Of a stretch of DNA of 64,000 nt, positions 34,916 to 43,709 are shown one piece after another. The notes under the pieces are model-generated. The model had not been told where the DNA came from and ran no database searches. It worked only from the letters and a program-made list of their open reading frames with translations. Position 1 is the stretch's first letter, and each line of letters opens with the position of its first letter. Location: assembly GCF_021655555.1 (NCBI RefSeq), contig NZ_AP023086.1, positions 2,386,685-2,450,684 of the forward strand, in the 5' to 3' direction. Both the position numbers and the translations under genes were made by a program. The DNA comes from Marinagarivorans cellulosilyticus. GTDB lineage: Bacteria > Pseudomonadota > Gammaproteobacteria > Pseudomonadales > Cellvibrionaceae.

Positions 34916-34943
34916 ATTATAGCAACCGTTTTTAACTCGTCAA
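34916..34943 (-). promoter_or_regulatory. Sigma-70 promoter of tRNA-Leu
   Basis: On the minus strand TTGACG (34938-34943) and perfect TATAAT (34916-34921) are 16 bases apart, with a GCGCGCC discriminator. It has the same spacing and discriminator type as the tRNA-Ser promoter. Confidence 0.82.
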
Positions 34944-35297
34944 CGTACTTTTTAAATTTTTATTCTTTGAGGGATCAACGAGTTGCGTTAGAGGCGCGTA
35001 AGCATAAAAAAGCAGCACAATTACCTTGATTTGGCACATAATGTCCTATTTGGGATGTACCTCTGTGCGAGTGCATTAGGTTTTGTTACACTCGCAGAGA
35101 TAGTTTACGTTTTGCTGTTTGAGCGGCCTCGATCTTGTTGGACGTTTGCAGTGAGCTCACGACTTAATGGATTATGGTCGTGGGCGTTATAATGAGTTAA
35201 CAACCGACGATTTTTGCAGTGTCGCTTTGACATTCTTCAAGCAGACAACCATAAATATAAACGCTATATGCAGACAATCAGCAAACAGGAATACAGA
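34944..35297. other. Intergenic region upstream of the fimL-like gene
   Basis: About 350 bases. It holds a TATAAT at 35188-35193 and, straddling where its -35 box would be, the perfect inverted repeat CACGAC (35158-35163) / GTCGTG (35177-35182) with 13 bases between. This is a plausible promoter with operator for the fimL-like gene. I see nothing else. Confidence 0.4.
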
Positions 35298-37022
35298 GTG
35301 AATACGACGGACTCAGTCAATGTTCAGTCCTTGTCAATGGTTCGAGAGGAGTTGCTTGCCACAATTGAGCAGGCAGGCCACGACCTTGAATCTTTCGTTT
35401 CAGACAAAGATGATGGCAAACCACTAGAGGCCTGCATTGCAGGCATTAAACAAATACTTGGCATTTTTCGATTGCTAGAGCTCAAAGGTGCAAGCCTATT
35501 AGCTGAAGAACTGTACCTGACGACAGCAACTATTAAGCCTGCAGAGGCAGCAACGGCCAGCGCTAAAAAGCTAGAGCAAATAAGCTCCGCGTTTGTGGTT
35601 ATGGCGGCTTATGTCGAGTATGTTCAGCGGGCAGAGAAGCGTTTGCCTGTACTGTTGATTCCTCAAATTAACGAGCTGCGCAAACTGCGCAAAGAAGCTG
35701 TTCTACCAGAAAGCCACTTTTTCAAAATTACCTTCCGCGATGCTCCGGTGATACCTCCTGTCGAGCCAATTGTTGTTAGCGATGAAGAGTTTAAACCCCT
35801 GATGGCTCGCCTGCGCCATATGTATCAAATGGGTTTGATTGGCGTGTTGCGCGGTGATCAATCTATTCCTGCGCTTGGTTTGATGCGCCGAGCATTAATT
35901 CGGCTGCAGCGTTTGGGCGGTAGTGATAAGCCTCTAACATTGTTGTGGTGGTTAGGTAATTTAGCCATTGTGGCGGTAGTTAAGCAGAATATGGAGTTAC
36001 TAGAATCTCGCAAAATGCTTTTTAGCCGATTGGATCGGGTGATTCGGCAAGTGCAGCAAAGCGGTAGCATTGCCTACCAAGCGGTGCCGCCCAAAGGCTT
36101 GGTTAAAGAGTTGCTGTATTTGTTGATGTTATCTGGTATCGATAGCGAAACCTTTAAAAAGCTGCGCGCACTCTATTCTATTCCTGACTTAGGTTATACA
36201 GACCAAGAACTTGCAGAGGAGCGCCAAATATTACAAGGCCCAAGTGCCAGCACGGTTGCCTCTTTGGTTAAGGTTCTGCAAGACGAAATCAACAATACCA
36301 AAAAGGTATTAGAGATTGCCTCTCAAGGTGCTTACAAGGTTGATGATGTTGAAGGTTTGGCTGAAACCCTCAGTAAAATCGCTGAAATTTTAAGCATTGT
36401 TGGGCTTAAGGGGCCGTCGACCATCCTTAAAAATGAAATTGTCCGGGTTCGTGCTTGGGCTGACAACGATGGCGAGATGAGCGAAGATGATTTAGATGAG
36501 GCCGCAAAAACGTTGCTATTCATCGAGAGTGCCACGCTTAGCTTAGAGTATGCCAAGTTGTCGAGCGACCGATTGGCTATGGCCAATGAGGTCGTTCAGC
36601 GCGAGGTTGTTGCGCTTAGTGAGCTCGCGCAAGCAGAAAGAATTGTACTTAAAGAATCCGAAGCTGGCTTGAGCTTATCTAAGCGTGCGCTCAACTCGTA
36701 CTCTGAGTCTGACTACGACTCAGGCCATATTCGTAATATTGCCAAAACGTTAACGGGCGTTCGCGGCGGTATGATTTTGCTAGAGCACAAACGCGCAGCG
36801 GCAGCTTTGCAAAGTTGTGTCGATTTTGTCGATGAAGTTTTAATGCAGCCCGACTTGCCGGCAGCCTTAAAAGAGTTGTTAGAGACCTTCGCCGATGCCA
36901 TTATCAGTATCGAGTATTACATTGATACGGCGGTGCACGGCAATCGTGCGGACGAGTCTGTGCTTAAATTAGCGGAAGATAGCCTTGCCGCGCTTGGCTT
37001 TGCATCAGCGCATACGGCTTAG
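35298..37022 (+). CDS. fimL: FimL-like protein (ChpA N-terminal-like, Hpt-type helical domains)
   Basis: 574 residues from the GTG at 35298, chosen because ACAGGA lies upstream and homologues begin shortly before SLSMVREELLATIEQA. It is all-helical. The N-terminal ~130 residues (LASIxGTLxxLELKGAxLLAEE-type pattern, here IKQILGIFRLLELKGASLLAEEL) resemble the first domain of ChpA and of Pseudomonas FimL, a protein without phosphotransfer that supports type IV pilus motility and cAMP signalling. No CheA-like kinase or receiver follows. It fits the PilS/PilR genes elsewhere in the window. The name rests on recalled similarity and could be another ChpA-like Hpt protein. Confidence 0.7.
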   Translation: MNTTDSVNVQSLSMVREELLATIEQAGHDLESFVSDKDDGKPLEACIAGIKQILGIFRLLELKGASLLAEELYLTTATIKPAEAATASAKKLEQISSAFVVMAAYVEYVQRAEKRLPVLLIPQINELRKLRKEAVLPESHFFKITFRDAPVIPPVEPIVVSDEEFKPLMARLRHMYQMGLIGVLRGDQSIPALGLMRRALIRLQRLGGSDKPLTLLWWLGNLAIVAVVKQNMELLESRKMLFSRLDRVIRQVQQSGSIAYQAVPPKGLVKELLYLLMLSGIDSETFKKLRALYSIPDLGYTDQELAEERQILQGPSASTVASLVKVLQDEINNTKKVLEIASQGAYKVDDVEGLAETLSKIAEILSIVGLKGPSTILKNEIVRVRAWADNDGEMSEDDLDEAAKTLLFIESATLSLEYAKLSSDRLAMANEVVQREVVALSELAQAERIVLKESEAGLSLSKRALNSYSESDYDSGHIRNIAKTLTGVRGGMILLEHKRAAAALQSCVDFVDEVLMQPDLPAALKELLETFADAIISIEYYIDTAVHGNRADESVLKLAEDSLAALGFASAHTA

Positions 37023-37062
37023 CAGTTAGAGCTTTGGGCTTTGGCATCAAAGGATTATCAAT

Positions 37063-37809
37063 ATGCTTTTTGATGTTTGGTTAGTGGCATGTAACGGTCA
37101 CTTTTTACCAAAAGAAAATGGTGATTACCGTCATACTGAACAGCCGCCTAATGCGGCTGTTTTTTTGCGTGTTGGAAACCTAAGTGGCGAGTCTTGGGGG
37201 GTTGCTGTTGTTGCACAGGCACCTCAGCAAGCGCTTATTTCGCTGCGCCAGTTAATGGCAGTCGTGGATGCCGATACTTTTGCGTTATTGTCGCGCGCTG
37301 CACAATTGGAACACTGGTGGTTGCATCATCAGTTTTGCGGTCGTTGCGGCAGCGCTACCGAGCAGCATACGGTTGACCTTGCTTTAGAGTGCACGGCTTG
37401 CCGTGCCTTATTTTACCCTCGCATATCGCCTTGTGTTATAGGGCTAATTGTTGATGGCTCTCGTTGCTTATTGGCTAAGCATGCTCGTTCAAAAAGTCAG
37501 CGTTATAGTTGTTTAGCGGGCTTCATAGAAGTTGGTGAGTCGGCAGAGCAGGCATTTATTCGCGAGGTGAAAGAGGAGGTTGATCTTGACGTTGCAAATT
37601 TACGTTACGTGACCAGCCAAAACTGGCCATATCCGTCGCAGCTGATGCTGGGTTATATTGCCGATTATGCTGGCGGCGATATTAGTGTTGATGGTGTTGA
37701 AATAGAGCATGCGGCTTGGTTCTCGATGGATAACTTGCCGGAGCTGCCGCCAGTAGGCACCATTTCTCGCCAACTGATTGATAGTTTTTTTCAATCGTCT
37801 GTTGAGTAA
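37063..37809 (+). CDS. nudC: NADH pyrophosphatase / NAD-RNA decapping hydrolase
   Basis: 248 residues. The central zinc ribbon has CGRCG and CTACR pairs (about residues 86-110), and the Nudix box is GFIEVGESAEQAFIREVKEEVD (visible in parts), with the NudC-specific SQNWPYPSQLMLGY downstream. NudC cleaves NAD(H) to NMN(H) and AMP and removes NAD caps from RNA. It follows the fimL-like gene after 40 bases. Confidence 0.94.
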   Translation: MLFDVWLVACNGHFLPKENGDYRHTEQPPNAAVFLRVGNLSGESWGVAVVAQAPQQALISLRQLMAVVDADTFALLSRAAQLEHWWLHHQFCGRCGSATEQHTVDLALECTACRALFYPRISPCVIGLIVDGSRCLLAKHARSKSQRYSCLAGFIEVGESAEQAFIREVKEEVDLDVANLRYVTSQNWPYPSQLMLGYIADYAGGDISVDGVEIEHAAWFSMDNLPELPPVGTISRQLIDSFFQSSVE

Positions 37810-37919
37810 CGAGTTAGCTCGACTTCTAGTTTATGCCAGTAAATGCTTAAGCGTATTTACGGTGGCTTTGTTAAGTTGTTTCTTTGTTGATATTTAAACG
37901 TGTATTTGGAGATTATCTG

Positions 37920-38960
37920 TTGGAATTTTTATTTGAATATGGGCTGTTTTTAGCAAAAGCGATTACGCTGGTGGTAGCGATAGCCGTGGTGATTGGTTTG
38001 ATTGTCGCATCAAGCGTAAAGGGCGCTGCTAGCGACAAAGGGCAGATAGCCATTGCGCGCTTAAATGAGCGCTATGATTCTATGCGCGAGGCCTTGCAGC
38101 ATGCTGTGTTATCTGAAAAGGCACTTAAACAATTAGAGAAAACAGAAAAAAAAGAAGCCAAGCAAAAAGAAAAAGCCGAAAAAAAGGGCGATGAAGTAGC
38201 ACGCCGAAAGCGTGTGTATGTGCTGGATTTTGATGGTGATATTAAGGCGTCCGCAGCGGACGAGCTACGCGAAACCGTGACAGCGGTATTAACCATTGCC
38301 GAGCCGCAAGACGAGGTTGTCGTTAAGTTGGAAAGTGGCGGTGGTATGGTTCATAGCTACGGTTTGGCTTCTAGCCAATTGGCGCGTATTGCTGATAAGT
38401 CTATTCCATTAACCGTGTGTGTCGATAAGGTGGCGGCCAGTGGTGGTTATATGATGGCCTGTGTAGCCGATAAAATATTGGCCGCGCCATTTGCAATTAT
38501 TGGCTCTATTGGTGTTGTTGCTCAAATTCCTAATTTTCACAAAGTGTTAAAAAAGCATGATGTCGACTATGAAATGCTAACGGCAGGTAAATACAAGCGC
38601 ACGTTAACAATGCTTGGTGAAAATACGGATGAAGGCCGCAAAAAGTTTGTTGAAGACTTAGAAGATACGCATGTTCTGTTTAAAGATTTTGTATCTAGCC
38701 ATCGCGAGCAAGTCGATGTGGAAGATGTGGCAACGGGTGAGATTTGGTTCGGTTCGCGTGCATTGGATAAAAAGCTTATTGATGCGATTAGTACATCAGA
38801 TGAGTATTTGTATGGTTTGTCGGCTGAATCTGATTTATTCGAGGTTAGCTTTGAGCAAAAGAAAACACTGCCTGAAAAGTTAGGGCTTTCGGTGTCTGTT
38901 GCGGTAGAGAGCACCTTAACTAAAGTGTGGGGTAAGGTTAGTCAACGGTATTTTTCATAG
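37920..38960 (+). CDS. sohB: Inner-membrane S49 peptidase SohB
   Basis: 346 residues from the TTG at 37920. This start is chosen because it gives the SohB N-terminus (M)EFLFEYGLFLAKAI and has TTGGAG about 9 bases upstream; the longer frame from 37884 has neither. After an N-terminal transmembrane helix comes a Lys/Glu-rich charged coil, then the S49 domain with VVVKLESGGGMVHSYG and the nucleophile region KVAASGGYMMACVADKI. It is a relative of signal peptide peptidase SppA. Genes nudC and sohB run in the same direction with 110 bases between. Confidence 0.9.
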   Translation: MEFLFEYGLFLAKAITLVVAIAVVIGLIVASSVKGAASDKGQIAIARLNERYDSMREALQHAVLSEKALKQLEKTEKKEAKQKEKAEKKGDEVARRKRVYVLDFDGDIKASAADELRETVTAVLTIAEPQDEVVVKLESGGGMVHSYGLASSQLARIADKSIPLTVCVDKVAASGGYMMACVADKILAAPFAIIGSIGVVAQIPNFHKVLKKHDVDYEMLTAGKYKRTLTMLGENTDEGRKKFVEDLEDTHVLFKDFVSSHREQVDVEDVATGEIWFGSRALDKKLIDAISTSDEYLYGLSAESDLFEVSFEQKKTLPEKLGLSVSVAVESTLTKVWGKVSQRYFS

Positions 38961-38980
38961 CATATTGGATTTAAATGTAA

Positions 38981-39234
38981 GGGCATCTCTAAAAATAGTG
39001 ATTGTTTTGTGAGAGCAAGGAGGCACCGCCCGGACGACTGAATGGATTCAGGAGGTAGAGCGACGCAGGAAGCCAAAGCCGAGAGCCGCAGTTTACGTGG
39101 TGTAAATCATTCAACGCATCCTTGCGCTTCACCCTTCGGGCAGCAAACTGTGCAAATTGGTCCTCCAATTTGTGAGGACTCGAGGACGGAGCTGACGCCG
39201 TTATCGCGGAAAAAGTGCATTTTTAGAGGTGTCC
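38981..39234. repeat. Copy B (long form) of a MITE-like inverted-repeat element
   Basis: About 254 bases, bounded by GGGCATCTCTAAAAATAG and, inverted, GCATTTTTAGAGGTGTCC. It shares ends and internal blocks with copy A (11187-11328), in opposite orientation. It carries two extra internal blocks: one of about 49 bases containing the perfect hairpin CTGAAT-GG-ATTCAG, and one of about 66 bases containing AAATTGG-TCCT-CCAATTT. It lies between the convergent 3' ends of sohB and cysZ. Its short open frames have no family resemblance. Confidence 0.85.
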
Positions 39235-39242
39235 GGTAAGAT

Positions 39243-39274
39243 AAAAATGGCCGCTATTAAGCGGCCATTTTTTT
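39243..39274. terminator. Bidirectional terminator between sohB and cysZ
   Basis: Stem AAAAATGGCCGC-TATTAA-GCGGCCATTTTT with T runs on both strands. It lies directly beyond the repeat element and 5 bases before the cysZ stop codon. Confidence 0.9.
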
Positions 39275-39279
39275 GTCTG

Positions 39280-40032
39280 CTATTGCTGCCACTTTAGCTC
39301 TTTAATCCAAAAGGCTGTGCCGCCAGTAACGGCGGCTGGCATGGCAAAGATATTGATAATGGGTACCATGCTGGCAATCATCACCATTCCACCAAAACCA
39401 GTACTGCTATATATATTGGCGCGCATGCGCTTGCGCATTGGGCCAAAATCGAGCTGGTTGTTATCGCAGGCGTAGTCAACATATTGAATAGCCATGCACC
39501 AAGATCCCCATAAGGCTGCAACCACGGGCACGAGGGGGCTTGTAATGCCAACAAGGCCTAGCAATATCAGCACGAAAAAGACAAAAATACCTCGCCCAAT
39601 AAAATAGAATATTTTGCGTAATTCTCGGCCAATAACACGCGGTATCATCTGGCCGATGGGCTCGTCGGCCATTTTTTTACCTGTGACTAGCTCTTCGGTT
39701 TTTTGTGCTAGCAGACCATAAAAGGGGGCGGCCACAATATTGGTGATGGCATTAAATAGGTAGCCGTAGCACAGCAATAGTATCGCCCCGACCAATATCC
39801 ACATTAACCATTTTAAAAAGTGCAAAAAGCTGGGAACCTTATCAAGCATCCATTCCATGCCACTATTAAAGTAGTGGAACATGGTTGCCGTAAGGGTAAA
39901 GAAAATAATCAGGTTAATGATTAAAGGTACGAGGATGTAAAGCCTTAGCTCTTTGCGCCACAGCAGGTTAACACCTTCTATATAGTAGTTGACACCAGTG
40001 GCAAGGTTGTTATTTGGCAACGTTTTTATCAT
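39280..40032 (-). CDS. cysZ: Sulfate transporter CysZ
   Basis: 250 residues with four long hydrophobic stretches (for example LYILVPLIINLIIFFTLTATM and WLMWILVGAILLLCYGYL) and the CysZ/EI24 signatures NAITNIVAAPFYGLLAQKTEE and MAIQYVDYACDNN. CysZ is an inner-membrane sulfate channel feeding cysteine synthesis. Its ATG follows ACGGAG, but only 24 bases upstream stands a long terminator-like hairpin (40057-40114), so transcripts must pass through it. No other cys gene is nearby. Confidence 0.92.
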   Translation of the reverse strand: MIKTLPNNNLATGVNYYIEGVNLLWRKELRLYILVPLIINLIIFFTLTATMFHYFNSGMEWMLDKVPSFLHFLKWLMWILVGAILLLCYGYLFNAITNIVAAPFYGLLAQKTEELVTGKKMADEPIGQMIPRVIGRELRKIFYFIGRGIFVFFVLILLGLVGITSPLVPVVAALWGSWCMAIQYVDYACDNNQLDFGPMRKRMRANIYSSTGFGGMVMIASMVPIINIFAMPAAVTGGTAFWIKELKWQQ

Positions 40033-40056
40033 GGGGTACTCCGTAAAATACGCTAC

Positions 40057-40114
40057 AAAAAAGGCGTTAATACCTCTACGCTATCATTAAGTTCGTAGTG
40101 ATATTAACGCCTTT
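40057..40114 (-). terminator. Long terminator-like hairpin directly upstream of cysZ
   Basis: Arms AAAGGCGTTAATACCTCTACG and CGTAGTGATATTAACGCCTTT pair at 19 of 21 positions around a 13-base loop. On the minus strand it is followed by TTTTTTG. It lies after the PA4642-like gene and 24 bases before the cysZ start codon. Confidence 0.8.
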
Positions 40115-40153
40115 ATCTTGCGAGCGGTTAGCGCTTGAATTAATTGCCCGTGA

Positions 40154-40450
40154 TCACTTTGCGCCTGCTGCATTTAAGGCTGCAAGGTAGTCGCTGCCCT
40201 GACGGTGGCCAGCAATAATCTGTGGCATTGTTTTGCCTGTAGGACCTACAGCGTTTATGTTGCGCCCTGCAGCTACAAAAAATTGTACGAAGGTTGCAAA
40301 GTTTTCCTGGTGCATGCCCCGGTAGGCAACCTCTATGCAGTGATAGTCAGCATCTATGCCAGCTGGTGCTTGTACATCTAGAAACGATTTGATGCGTTCG
40401 TCATCAAACGTTTCACCTAAGACTTTTTGTTTATCTTTTTTTAAGCTCAT
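40154..40450 (-). CDS. PA4642-family conserved small protein
   Basis: 98 residues beginning MSLKKDKQKVLGETFDDERIKSFL, which matches my recollection of the PA4642-like family, short cytoplasmic proteins of pseudomonads and relatives without known function. The C-terminal half (GRNINAVGPTGKTMPQIIAGHRQGSDYLAAL) reads like one degenerate ankyrin-type helix pair. It lies 47 bases downstream of gatB on the same strand and is followed by the long hairpin at 40057-40114. Confidence 0.7.
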   Translation of the reverse strand: MSLKKDKQKVLGETFDDERIKSFLDVQAPAGIDADYHCIEVAYRGMHQENFATFVQFFVAAGRNINAVGPTGKTMPQIIAGHRQGSDYLAALNAAGAK

Positions 40451-40497
40451 AATCTTCTCTCGTAAATACTCGCCGTTTGTGCGTTAAGCTTTGGTTA

Positions 40498-41943
40498 TTA
40501 GCCGTTAAGCTTGTTGACCAGTAGTTCGTTCAATTGTTTGGGGTTTGCTTGGCCTTTGCTGGCCTTCATGCATTGTCCGACAAAAAATCCGAGCATTTTG
40601 GGGCGCTTATCGTCGGCAGCTGCACGGTAGTTATCAACTTGCTTTTGATTGTTGGCGAGCACTTCGTCAATAATCTTTTCGAGTGCGCCGCTATCGCTGA
40701 CTTGCTTTAAGCCTTTAGCCTCGATAATAGTATCGGCATCACCTTCGCCGGCGGCCATCGCTTCAAATACGGTTTTAGCCATTTTACTGTTGATGGTGCC
40801 ATCGTCGATGCGAACAGTGAGGCCGGCTAAAGCTTGTGCTGATACAGGACAGCTAGCAATGGTAATCTCTTCGCGATTTAGCAAAGCGGCAATTTCACCC
40901 ATTACCCAGTTAGCGGCTAGTTTTGGTTGCGCGCCAGCGGCTACCGCAGCATCAAAATAAACTGCTGTTGCTACATCACTTGTTAGCACCTGTGCATCGT
41001 AATCGGATAACCCCATGTCTCGGGTGTAGCGTACGCGCTTATCTTCGGGTAGCTCGGGCATAGCCGCTTTTACTTCAGCTAAGAACTCATCACTAAGCTC
41101 TACTGGCAATAAATCGGGACAAGGGAAGTAGCGGTAATCGTTGGAGTCTTCTTTGCTGCGCATGGCGCGGGCTTTTTTAGTATCGCCATTGTAAAGCCGT
41201 GTTTCTTGACGAATTTCGCCGCCGCTTTCAAGCACGCTGATTTGACGCTCAACTTCTAGCTCGATGGCCTCTTCCATAAACTTAAATGAGTTAAGGTTTT
41301 TGGTTTCGGTTCGGGTGCCCAGTTTTTCTTCACCTTTAGGGCGAATGGAAATATTGACATCAAAACGCAAAGAGCCTTGCGACATTTCGCCGTCACAAAT
41401 CCCTAGTGCCACTACTAAACCGTGCAGCTTCTTTGCAAAGGCAACGGCTTGGTCAGCATTGCGCATATCGGGTTCGGTAACAATTTCGATTAAGGGCGTG
41501 CCGGCGCGGTTAAGGTCGATACCGCTCATGCCGTGGAAATCTTCGTGTAGCGACTTCCCGGCGTCTTCCTCTAAGTGTGCGTGGTGAATGCGCACAGTGT
41601 GAGTGCTACCGTCGTCGAGCGCGATTTCCATTTTACCTGCGCCAACAATAGGGGCGTCTAGCTGTGTGGTTTGATAGCCCTTGGGTAGGTCGGGGTAGAA
41701 GTAGTTTTTGCGTTCAAAAACAGAGGTGCGGCCAATTTCAGCATCAATAGCTAAGCCAAACATTGCGGCGTACTTAAACGCTTGGCGGTTGGGTACTGGC
41801 AGTGTGCCGGGCATGGCTAAATCAATCGCGCAAGCTTGGGTGTTGGGCTCGGCGCCGAATTCGGTGCTAGAACCTGAAAATATTTTGGTTTTGGTGGCCA
41901 ATTGAACGTGAATTTCAAGGCCGATAACGGTTTCCCATTCCAT
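40498..41943 (-). CDS. gatB: Aspartyl/glutamyl-tRNA amidotransferase subunit B
   Basis: 481 residues, normal length. The start MEWETVIGLEIHVQL, FSGSSTEFGAEPNTQACAIDLAMPGTLPV (in parts), RKNYFYPDLPKGYQ and the C-terminal YqeY-like tail are typical. GatB holds the kinase and tRNA-binding functions of GatCAB, which converts Glu-tRNA(Gln) or Asp-tRNA(Asn) to the amide. Last gene of gatC-gatA-gatB. Confidence 0.96.
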   Translation of the reverse strand: MEWETVIGLEIHVQLATKTKIFSGSSTEFGAEPNTQACAIDLAMPGTLPVPNRQAFKYAAMFGLAIDAEIGRTSVFERKNYFYPDLPKGYQTTQLDAPIVGAGKMEIALDDGSTHTVRIHHAHLEEDAGKSLHEDFHGMSGIDLNRAGTPLIEIVTEPDMRNADQAVAFAKKLHGLVVALGICDGEMSQGSLRFDVNISIRPKGEEKLGTRTETKNLNSFKFMEEAIELEVERQISVLESGGEIRQETRLYNGDTKKARAMRSKEDSNDYRYFPCPDLLPVELSDEFLAEVKAAMPELPEDKRVRYTRDMGLSDYDAQVLTSDVATAVYFDAAVAAGAQPKLAANWVMGEIAALLNREEITIASCPVSAQALAGLTVRIDDGTINSKMAKTVFEAMAAGEGDADTIIEAKGLKQVSDSGALEKIIDEVLANNQKQVDNYRAAADDKRPKMLGFFVGQCMKASKGQANPKQLNELLVNKLNG

Positions 41944-41954
41944 AGTGCTTTGCC

Positions 41955-43409
41955 TTATTCGTAGTTGGCCGGTGCCAGTGTATGGAAGTTAGTCGCTTGC
42001 TGGAATTGATGCGCAGCGCCTAGCATTTTTGCTTCGGCAAAATAATTGCCAATAATCTGCAAGCCCACGGGTTTTCCGTCGACTAAGCCGCAAGGCACGG
42101 ACATACCGGGTAGGCCAGCAAGGTTGGTTGCAATGGTGTAGATGTCTTCAAGGTACATAGCTACAGGATCTGCACCTTTGCTGCCAAACTCAAAGGCCGG
42201 TGTTGGAGAAGTGGGGCCAATAATGAGATCGACATCGTTAAATGCAGCAACAAAATCTTGTTGTATTAAGCGGCGGGCTTTTTGTGCTTTGGCGAAGTAG
42301 GCGTCGTAATAGCCGGCGCTTAGAGCATAGGCACCGACCAATATGCGGCGCTTAACTTCGTCGCCAAAGGCTTCGCTGCGCGAGCGACAATAAAGGTCGT
42401 CTAAGTCTTGTGGATTTTCACAGCGGTAGCCGTAGCGCACGCCATCAAAACGGGACAAGTTTGCAGAGCATTCGGCCGGAGCAATCACATAGTAAGCCGG
42501 CACTGATAACCCAGTGTGCGGCAGCTTGATGGATTTGGTCGTTGCGCCCAGCTTTTCGAACTGTGCAATAGCTTCGCGTACACATTTTTCAGTTTCGGGG
42601 TTTAAGCCTTCACCGAAATACTCATCGGGAATACCAATGCGAAGGCCTGCGAGTGGTTGGTTCAGTAAACGGGTGTAATCATCTACCGGCTCGTTAACGC
42701 TGGTGGAGTCTTTGGCGTCGTAGCCAGACATAGTGCCAAGCAACAATGCAACATCTTCTGCGCTGCGAGCCATTAAGCCGGCTTGATCTAAGCTGCTAGC
42801 AAACGCGATCATGCCGTAGCGCGAGGCGCGGCCATAAGTGGGTTTAAGGCCTGTGATGCCGCACAGTGCGGCCGGTTGCCTAATAGACCCCCCAGTATCT
42901 GTTGCCGTGGCTGCTGGAGCCAAACGTGCTGCTACCGCAGCGGCAGAGCCACCTGATGACCCACCTGGTACGCAGTTAGTGGCCCAGGGGTTTTTAACGG
43001 GGCCGTAGTAGCTGGTTTCGTTGGAGGAGCCCATAGCGAACTCGTCCATGTTTGTTTTACCTAAACAAACAACGCCTTGCTGTTGGTAGTTGGCCACAAT
43101 GGTTGCGTCGTAAGGGGATATAAAATTATCCAACATTTTCGAGCCGCAGCTTGTGCGCACGCCTTGCGTACAGAAAATATCTTTGTGCGCGATGGGTAAA
43201 CCACACAGCGCGGGGGCATCGCCTTGTGCAATGCGGGCATCAGCGGCTTTGGCTTGGGCTAGGGCTTGTTCTTCAGTGACGGTAATAAAGCTATTTAGCT
43301 CGCCATCGTGGCTTTTTATTCTGTCGAGAAAAAATTGCGTAAGCTCGACACTGGATACAGCTTTGCTTTGCAGCTGCTTTACCAGTTGAGCAACAGTTTG
43401 GTTATGCAT
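41955..43409 (-). CDS. gatA: Aspartyl/glutamyl-tRNA amidotransferase subunit A
   Basis: 484 residues of the amidase-signature family. The Ser-cisSer-Lys triad is seen as Lys in PIAHKDIFCTQG and the serines in GGSSGGSAAAVAARLAP and TDTGGSIRQPAALCG. It supplies ammonia from glutamine to GatB. It lies 11 bases before gatB and 18 after gatC. Confidence 0.96.
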   Translation of the reverse strand: MHNQTVAQLVKQLQSKAVSSVELTQFFLDRIKSHDGELNSFITVTEEQALAQAKAADARIAQGDAPALCGLPIAHKDIFCTQGVRTSCGSKMLDNFISPYDATIVANYQQQGVVCLGKTNMDEFAMGSSNETSYYGPVKNPWATNCVPGGSSGGSAAAVAARLAPAATATDTGGSIRQPAALCGITGLKPTYGRASRYGMIAFASSLDQAGLMARSAEDVALLLGTMSGYDAKDSTSVNEPVDDYTRLLNQPLAGLRIGIPDEYFGEGLNPETEKCVREAIAQFEKLGATTKSIKLPHTGLSVPAYYVIAPAECSANLSRFDGVRYGYRCENPQDLDDLYCRSRSEAFGDEVKRRILVGAYALSAGYYDAYFAKAQKARRLIQQDFVAAFNDVDLIIGPTSPTPAFEFGSKGADPVAMYLEDIYTIATNLAGLPGMSVPCGLVDGKPVGLQIIGNYFAEAKMLGAAHQFQQATNFHTLAPANYE

Positions 43410-43427
43410 GCGGGTATCCGTTGTAAG

Positions 43428-43709
43428 TTAGTCGATGACTTTGGGGACAAGGTAAAGGCCATTTTCGGTGGCAGGCGCAATAGCTTGCATTTGTTCGCGC
43501 ACATTGGGCTCGCTGACCTCATCGGCGCGTAAAATTTGTACGGCATCTAATGGGTGCGCCATAGGTTTTACGTCGTTGGTATCGGCGGCAGCTAGTTGGT
43601 CGACTAATGCCAAAACATTGCTAATGCTGGTGGCCACTTCGTCGGCTTTATCGTCGGCAATTTGCAAGCGCGCTAGCTTTGCCAGTTGTTGAATGTCTTC
43701 TCGGTTCAC
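43428..43709 (-). CDS. gatC: Aspartyl/glutamyl-tRNA amidotransferase subunit C
   Basis: 93 residues, full length: MNREDIQQLAKLARLQIADD, then VLALVDQLAAADTNDVKPMAHPLD and LRADEV. GatC wraps around GatA and GatB and stabilises the complex. It is the promoter-proximal gene of the operon, divergent from mreB, an arrangement widespread in gammaproteobacteria. Confidence 0.95.
   Translation of the reverse strand: MNREDIQQLAKLARLQIADDKADEVATSISNVLALVDQLAAADTNDVKPMAHPLDAVQILRADEVSEPNVREQMQAIAPATENGLYLVPKVID

Noticed and set aside
39042..39239. 65-codon frame inside the long repeat element
   Set aside because: The frame is not kept in the short copy, which lacks internal blocks, so coding is unlikely. 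The same applies to 11141-11338 in the short copy.
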